This document shows, one piece after another, positions 34,528 to 37,669 of a stretch of DNA of 37,669 bases (position 1 is its first letter; each line of letters begins with the position of its first letter). Source of the stretch: Parvibaculum sp. (GTDB lineage: Bacteria > Pseudomonadota > Alphaproteobacteria > Parvibaculales > Parvibaculaceae); assembly GCA_019635965.1 (NCBI GenBank), contig JAHBYK010000019.1:1-37669 (forward strand), given 5' to 3'. The translations under genes and the position numbers were made by a program. The notes beneath the pieces were generated by a model that made no database searches, had not been told where the DNA came from, and was given only the letters and a program-made list of their open reading frames with translations.

Positions 34528-34552
34528 TGACGCATGATGTAGCGTCATTTTT
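34528..34552 (+). terminator. Terminator-like hairpin in the micro-ORF leader
   Basis: Stem TGACGC/GCGTCA (34528-34533 with 34542-34547), 8-nt loop, then TTTTT (34548-34552). It lies about 95 nt before the 49-aa gene, so it could be an attenuator or the end of read-through from the heme operon. Confidence 0.5.
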
Positions 34553-34613
34553 CTCAGAGGAACTTCTGAGTGCGAGCCTCGCAGCCGACCTTGGACGGGA
34601 TGAGCTGCGAGGC
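34553..34613 (+). promoter_or_regulatory. Tandem and competing hairpins in the micro-ORF leader
   Basis: Directly after the T-run: stem CTCAGA/TCTGAG (34553-34558 with 34565-34570); then a small stem TGCGA/TCGCA (34571-34583), which shares bases with a stronger perfect 10-bp stem GCCTCGCAGC/GCTGCGAGGC (34576-34585 with 34604-34613). The last two cannot form together. The pattern resembles a switching leader. Confidence 0.45.
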
Positions 34614-34647
34614 ATCGCTGATGTAACGATCTCGGAGACATACGAAT

Positions 34648-34797
34648 ATGAGCAAGACGTCACCGTGGCATTCTATCAAGCAGAATGTTCACCACAACAA
34701 CACCTCATGCAAAACCGGCAACAATATCGAGCCGGAGAACCTGAGGTCGGGGACCGGCGGGAAGCCGCTGTGCAAAGAATGCGAGCGCCTCAAATAG
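34648..34797 (+). CDS. 49-aa Cys-containing micro-protein
   Basis: A small complete ORF: ATG 34648 to TAG 34795-34797, 49 residues. It begins MSKTSPWHSIKQNVHHNN and contains CKTGNNIEPENL, a GTGGKPLC turn and a C-terminal CKEC. Cys21, Cys42 and Cys45 plus the HH pair could bind a metal such as Zn. I recall similar small hypothetical proteins (GNNIE..., GTGGKPLC-x-x-C) in other bacteria, but cannot verify this here. A GGAG lies about 11 bases upstream, and a terminator follows. It is divergent from the MerR gene with a structured leader. Function is unknown. Confidence 0.75.
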   Translation: MSKTSPWHSIKQNVHHNNTSCKTGNNIEPENLRSGTGGKPLCKECERLK

Positions 34798-34817
34798 GCG
34801 TTCGCGAATGCTAAAGA

Positions 34818-34857
34818 TGGAGGCGGATCACAATATCGGTTCGCCTCCAGCCTTTTT
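34818..34857 (+). terminator. Intrinsic terminator after the micro-protein gene
   Basis: Stem TGGAGGCG/CGCCTCCA (34818-34825 with 34842-34849), 16-nt loop with a further 3-bp inner pair, then GCC and TTTTT (34853-34857). It lies 20 nt past the micro-ORF stop and isolates it from rho. Confidence 0.75.
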
Positions 34858-34887
34858 GAGGCATGCGGGAGCTTCGGCCAATTTCCG

Positions 34888-34916
34888 TTGAAATCCCGGA
34901 GATTGATCTTTATATG
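34888..34916 (+). promoter_or_regulatory. Putative sigma70 promoter of rho
   Basis: TTGAAA (34888-34893), 17-bp spacer, TATATG (34911-34916). This is a good -35 (5/6), ideal spacing and a fair -10. It lies just beyond the micro-ORF terminator and implies a rho leader of about 300 nt. Confidence 0.5.
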
Positions 34917-35226
34917 AGAATGAAGCCGGGTTTCTTCCGGCGGCCTTCCTTGAGTTCTTTCCCGGCGGTGGAATGCGGTCCTTCCTTTGGAGGGGCGGCC
35001 CGCAAGCCGGAGGACCCCCGCACAAGACGGACCGGGCGATGTGACCCGGCCCCGGCGGCGACGGAAAGCAGATTTCCCGACAGCCATCATCATTCCGCCC
35101 GATAGATTTTCTATCCTTCCCTCAAGACAAAGATTTCCCCTCCCCCGCGAAACGGCCCGAAGCTCGGAAAAGCTCAATCCAAGGCCCGCCGGGACCGGAA
35201 ACCCCAAAGAAAGACCGACCACGCCG
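34917..35226 (+). promoter_or_regulatory. Long 5' leader of rho with a C-rich, G-poor stretch
   Basis: About 310 nt with no gene between the putative promoter and the rho start. In 35071-35150 I count 31 C against 10 G, with long pyrimidine runs, unlike the balanced surroundings. C-rich, G-poor, weakly structured RNA is what Rho loads on, so this fits autogenous Rho-dependent attenuation as known for E. coli rho. The open frame from 34987 is only an upstream extension of the rho frame and shows no protein-like conservation. Confidence 0.5.
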
Positions 35227-36492
35227 ATGACGCAGATCAAGCTGCAGGACCTCAAGGCCAAATCCCCGACCGAGCTGCTCGCGCTTGCCGAGGAACTCGA
35301 GGTCGAGAACGCCTCCACGCTCAGGACGCAGGACATGATGTTCGCGATCCTGAAGCAATATGCCGAGAAGGGCGTCGACATCATCGGCGAGGGCGTGGTC
35401 GAGGTGCTGCCGGACGGTTTCGGCTTCCTGCGCTCGCCGGAAGCGAATTACCTGCCGGGCCCCGACGACATCTATGTCTCGCCCTCGCAGATCCGCCGCT
35501 TCTCGCTGCGCACCGGCGACACGGTGGAAGGCGAGATCCGGAGCCCCAAGGATGGCGAGCGCTATTTCGCGCTGCTCAAGGTCAATACGATCAATTTCGA
35601 GAGCCCGGACAAGGCGCGCCACAAGGTCCATTTCGACAATCTGACGCCGCTCTATCCGGACGAGAAGCTCGAGATGGAGGTGGACGATCCGACGCTGAAG
35701 GACCGCTCCGCCCGCCTCATCGACATCGTGGCGCCGCTCGGCAAGGGCCAGCGCGGCCTCATCGTCGCGCCGCCCCGCACCGGCAAGACGGTGCTTCTCC
35801 AGAACATCGCCCATTCGATCACGACCAATCACCCGGAATGCTATCTGATCGTGCTGCTGATCGACGAGCGGCCGGAAGAAGTGACCGACATGCAGCGCTC
35901 GGTGAAGGGCGAGGTCATCTCGTCCACCTTCGACGAGCCGGCGACGCGCCATGTCCAGGTCGCCGAAATGGTGATCGAGAAGGCGAAACGCCTTGTCGAA
36001 CATGGCCGCGACGTCGTGATCCTGCTCGACTCGATCACCCGTCTCGGCCGCGCCTACAACACGGTCGTGCCCTCGTCGGGCAAGGTGCTGACGGGCGGTG
36101 TCGATGCCAATGCGCTGCAGCGCCCCAAGCGTTTCTTCGGCGCGGCGCGCAATATCGAGGAAGGCGGTTCGCTCACCATCATCGCGACCGCGCTGATCGA
36201 TACCGGCAGCCGCATGGACGAAGTCATCTTCGAAGAATTCAAGGGCACGGGTAACTCGGAAATCATTCTCGACCGCAAGATCGCCGACAAGCGCGTCTTC
36301 CCGGCGATGGACATTCTCAAGTCCGGCACCCGCAAGGAAGAGCTGCTGGTCGAGAAGGGCCAGCTCTCCAAGATGTATGTGCTGCGCCGCATCCTCAATC
36401 CGATGGGCACGGTCGATGCCATCGAATTCCTGATCGACAAGCTCAAGCAGACGAAGAACAACGCCGAGTTCTTCGACAGCATGAATACCTGA
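35227..36492 (+). CDS. rho: Transcription termination factor Rho
   Basis: 421 aa, hexameric RNA-dependent ATPase/helicase that ends untranslated transcripts. Seen: N-terminal helical domain, the RNA-binding OSB domain with DGFGFLRS (63-70), Walker A APPRTGKT (181-188), Walker [18 protein letters not shown] loop [12 protein letters not shown] and the R loop region. The C-terminus ends [10 protein letters not shown]. Length matches E. coli Rho (419 aa). The start at the ATG 35227 begins the conserved [14 protein letters not shown]. It lies on the right arm of the putative origin and is convergent with the quinone oxidoreductase. Confidence 0.98.
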   Translation: MTQIKLQDLKAKSPTELLALAEELEVENASTLRTQDMMFAILKQYAEKGVDIIGEGVVEVLPDGFGFLRSPEANYLPGPDDIYVSPSQIRRFSLRTGDTVEGEIRSPKDGERYFALLKVNTINFESPDKARHKVHFDNLTPLYPDEKLEMEVDDPTLKDRSARLIDIVAPLGKGQRGLIVAPPRTGKTVLLQNIAHSITTNHPECYLIVLLIDERPEEVTDMQRSVKGEVISSTFDEPATRHVQVAEMVIEKAKRLVEHGRDVVILLDSITRLGRAYNTVVPSSGKVLTGGVDANALQRPKRFFGAARNIEEGGSLTIIATALIDTGSRMDEVIFEEFKGTGNSEIILDRKIADKRVFPAMDILKSGTRKEELLVEKGQLSKMYVLRRILNPMGTVDAIEFLIDKLKQTKNNAEFFDSMNT

Positions 36493-36502
36493 GCGGAAAG
36501 CG

Positions 36503-36529
36503 TCCGGTCCCCGTGTCTAGGGGACCGGA
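36503..36529. terminator. Hairpin between convergent rho and qor
   Basis: A perfect 10-bp stem (36503-36512 with 36520-36529) and a 7-nt loop, centred 24 nt after the rho stop and 14 nt before the qor stop. There is no T-run on either side, so it may act as a bidirectional barrier or 3'-end protector rather than a classical terminator. Confidence 0.6.
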
Positions 36530-36542
36530 TCGGCTGCCGTTG

Positions 36543-37526
36543 TTACGGCACCAGCACGCTTGCGCCCACCGTCTTGCGGCCCTCGAGGTCGATATGGGCG
36601 CGGGCGGCTTCGGCAAGCGAGTAGCGCTGCTTCACTTCGATCTTCACAGCGCCCGACTTCACCACGGCGAAAAGATCGTCCGCCATTTCCTGAAGCGCGG
36701 TGGGCGATTTCGCGGCGTAGTGATACATGGTCGGCCGCGTGACATAGAGCGAGCCCTTCTGGGCGAGGATGCCGAGGTTCACATCCGTGACCGGGCCCGA
36801 CGCATTGCCGAAGCTCACGAGAAGGCCGAGTGGTGCCAAGCAGTCGAGCGAGGAGATGAAAGTCGATTTGCCGACGCCGTCATAGACGACGGGGAGTTTC
36901 TTGCCGCCGGTAATTTCGAGCACCCGCTTTGCGACATCTTCCTTCGTGTAGTCGATCACATGATCGCAGCCATGGGCGCGGGCAAGCGCGGCCTTCTCCG
37001 CCGAACTCGTGGTGCCGATAACGGTGGCGCCCAGATGCTTTGCCCATTGGCAGGCGATGAGGCCGACGCCGCCCGCCGCTGCATGCCAGAGGATCGTCTG
37101 GCCCTTTTCGACCTTGAAAGTCTGGCGAAGCAGGAATTGCGCGGTGAGGCCTTTCAGCATCATGGCGGCGGCTTCTTCATGGCTGATGCCGTCCGGTACT
37201 TTGACGGCGCTTGCGGCAGCGACATTGTTTGCTTCCGCGTAAGCGCCGATCGGGCCAGACGCATAGGCCGCGCGGTCGCCCGGTTTGAACTGCGTCACGC
37301 CTTCGCCGACAGCTTCGACGACGCCCGATGCTTCCATGCCGATGCCGGAGGGAAGGGGAACGGGATAGAGGCCCGAGCGGTGATAGGTGTCGATGAAATT
37401 GACGCCGATCGCCTTCGCCCGCACCGTGATCTCGCCGGGCTTCGGGCTGCCGAGGTCCACCTCGCGCAGCGCCATTGCCTCCGGTCCGCCGGTCCTTTCG
37501 ATGCGGATCGCCTTTATCTTCGTCAT
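36543..37526 (-). CDS. NADPH:quinone oxidoreductase (zinc-less MDR family)
   Basis: 327 aa, medium-chain dehydrogenase/reductase without the catalytic or structural zinc cysteines. It matches the Qor family: AIGVNFIDTYHRSGLYP and GMEASGVVEAVGEGVTQFKPGD in the N-terminal half, then the NADPH loop AAAGGVG near residue 150 and the VDGV/YDGVGK-like region. Reduces quinones and related enones by one or two electrons, and the physiological substrate is unproven. On the opposite strand to rho, with its start 35 bp from the LysE-like stop. Confidence 0.93.
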   Translation of the reverse strand: MTKIKAIRIERTGGPEAMALREVDLGSPKPGEITVRAKAIGVNFIDTYHRSGLYPVPLPSGIGMEASGVVEAVGEGVTQFKPGDRAAYASGPIGAYAEANNVAAASAVKVPDGISHEEAAAMMLKGLTAQFLLRQTFKVEKGQTILWHAAAGGVGLIACQWAKHLGATVIGTTSSAEKAALARAHGCDHVIDYTKEDVAKRVLEITGGKKLPVVYDGVGKSTFISSLDCLAPLGLLVSFGNASGPVTDVNLGILAQKGSLYVTRPTMYHYAAKSPTALQEMADDLFAVVKSGAVKIEVKQRYSLAEAARAHIDLEGRKTVGASVLVP

Positions 37527-37561
37527 TGAATTTTCTCCCTGTTCTTTTTTCTTCCGGTGGA

Positions 37562-37669
37562 TCAGCGGCGCGCGAGCGCAAGCGCTGCGCCCGAGGCGAC
37601 GAGCACGCTGCCGGTGATCCTGTTTCTGATTTTCTGTGCGCGCGGGCCTTTCAGATAAGGCGCGAGCTT
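37562..37669 (-). CDS. LysE/RhtB-type amino-acid exporter, C-terminal fragment
   Basis: The last 35 codons of a gene that enters from the right edge. The residues end NRITGSVLVASGAALALARR, which matches the final membrane helix and basic end of LysE/RhtB-family exporters. Substrate specificity cannot be judged from this tail. It is on the same strand as qor and could be its upstream operon partner. Confidence 0.7.
   Translation of the reverse strand, partial: KLAPYLKGPRAQKIRNRITGSVLVASGAALALARR

Noticed and set aside
34518..34814. 98-codon frame from TTG 34518 overlapping the micro-ORF
   Set aside because: It needs a TTG start, runs through the terminator-like hairpin, and overlaps the better 49-aa ORF in another frame. 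It shows no known motif. A decayed gene remnant in 34540-34640 is possible.
34987..35226. Upstream extension of the rho frame by 80 codons
   Set aside because: Conserved Rho starts at MTQIKL (35227). The extension is Arg/Pro-rich and lies in the C-rich leader.
1..37669. tRNA, rRNA, CRISPR, insertion sequence, prophage, parS or dnaA
   Set aside because: I looked for cloverleaf ends, regularly spaced repeats, transposase-like frames and TGTTTCACGTGAAACA and saw none.

Overview
The window comes from a GC-rich alphaproteobacterium. Gene content and order match the region around the replication origin in Caulobacter, Rickettsia and Rhizobiales: dnaK-dnaJ, dapB, gpmA, nth, coaA-hisE...hisFAH-DUF2628-hisB, hslVU, smr-mltA-tim44, fxsA-secB, dnaQ-coaE-aroE-maf-ppsR, a large intergenic gap, hemE-hemH-hemJ and rho. 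My best guess is Parvibaculum or a relative. That is an inference from order and composition, not a database match. Most of the window is core housekeeping DNA with tight spacing, many 1-4 bp start/stop overlaps and no tRNA, rRNA, IS or CRISPR.

Layout. At 1-5.2 kb (+) are the dnaK 3' end, dnaJ, a DUF486 membrane protein, a phosphate-selective-type porin, dapB and gpmA. From 5.2 to 9.6 kb, genes on alternating strands (DUF2244, nth, a small lipoprotein, an EI24/CysZ-like protein, a PfkB sugar/nucleoside kinase, coaA) meet at three stop-stop overlaps, each through a shared CTAG. From 9.6 to 16.3 kb (-) is the histidine cluster hisB-DUF2628-hisH-hisA-hisF-(gap)-hisE-coaA. A CYTH-CHAD protein and a pentapeptide-repeat protein sit between hisF and hisE. 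At 16.7-19.2 kb (+) are a PPOx-type flavoprotein and the hslVU protease, the latter behind a plausible heat-shock promoter. At 19.2-22.3 kb (-) is an accessory trio: a periplasmic binding protein, a 2-oxoglutarate/Fe(II) dioxygenase and a protein I do not recognise. From 22.5 to 25.4 kb (-) are an XRE regulator, Smr, MltA and a Tim44-like protein, with fxsA and secB on + after them. From 26.7 to 30.9 kb (-) are dnaQ, a VOC protein, coaE, aroE, maf and ppsR. From 31.4 to 36.5 kb (+) are hemE, hemH, hemJ and rho. An AT-richer islet holding a MerR-type regulator and a 49-aa Cys-containing micro-protein separates hemJ from rho. A zinc-less quinone oxidoreductase and the 3' end of a LysE-type exporter (both -) close the window.

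Main result. The 529-bp non-coding gap between ppsR and hemE (30876-31404) has the features of the chromosomal origin. Genes radiate away from it, hemE is the classic alphaproteobacterial oriC neighbour, and it holds three 8/9 matches and two 7/9 matches to the DnaA box. It also holds three GANTC sites and a perfect 12-bp inverted repeat with a 63-nt interior. The second most interesting place is the islet between hemJ and rho. The MerR gene has an 11-bp dyad overlapping its start codon. The unlisted 49-aa gene is preceded by a structured leader with a terminator-like hairpin and mutually exclusive stems. Rho itself has a plausible sigma70 promoter and a C-rich, G-poor leader of about 300 nt that fits autogenous control.
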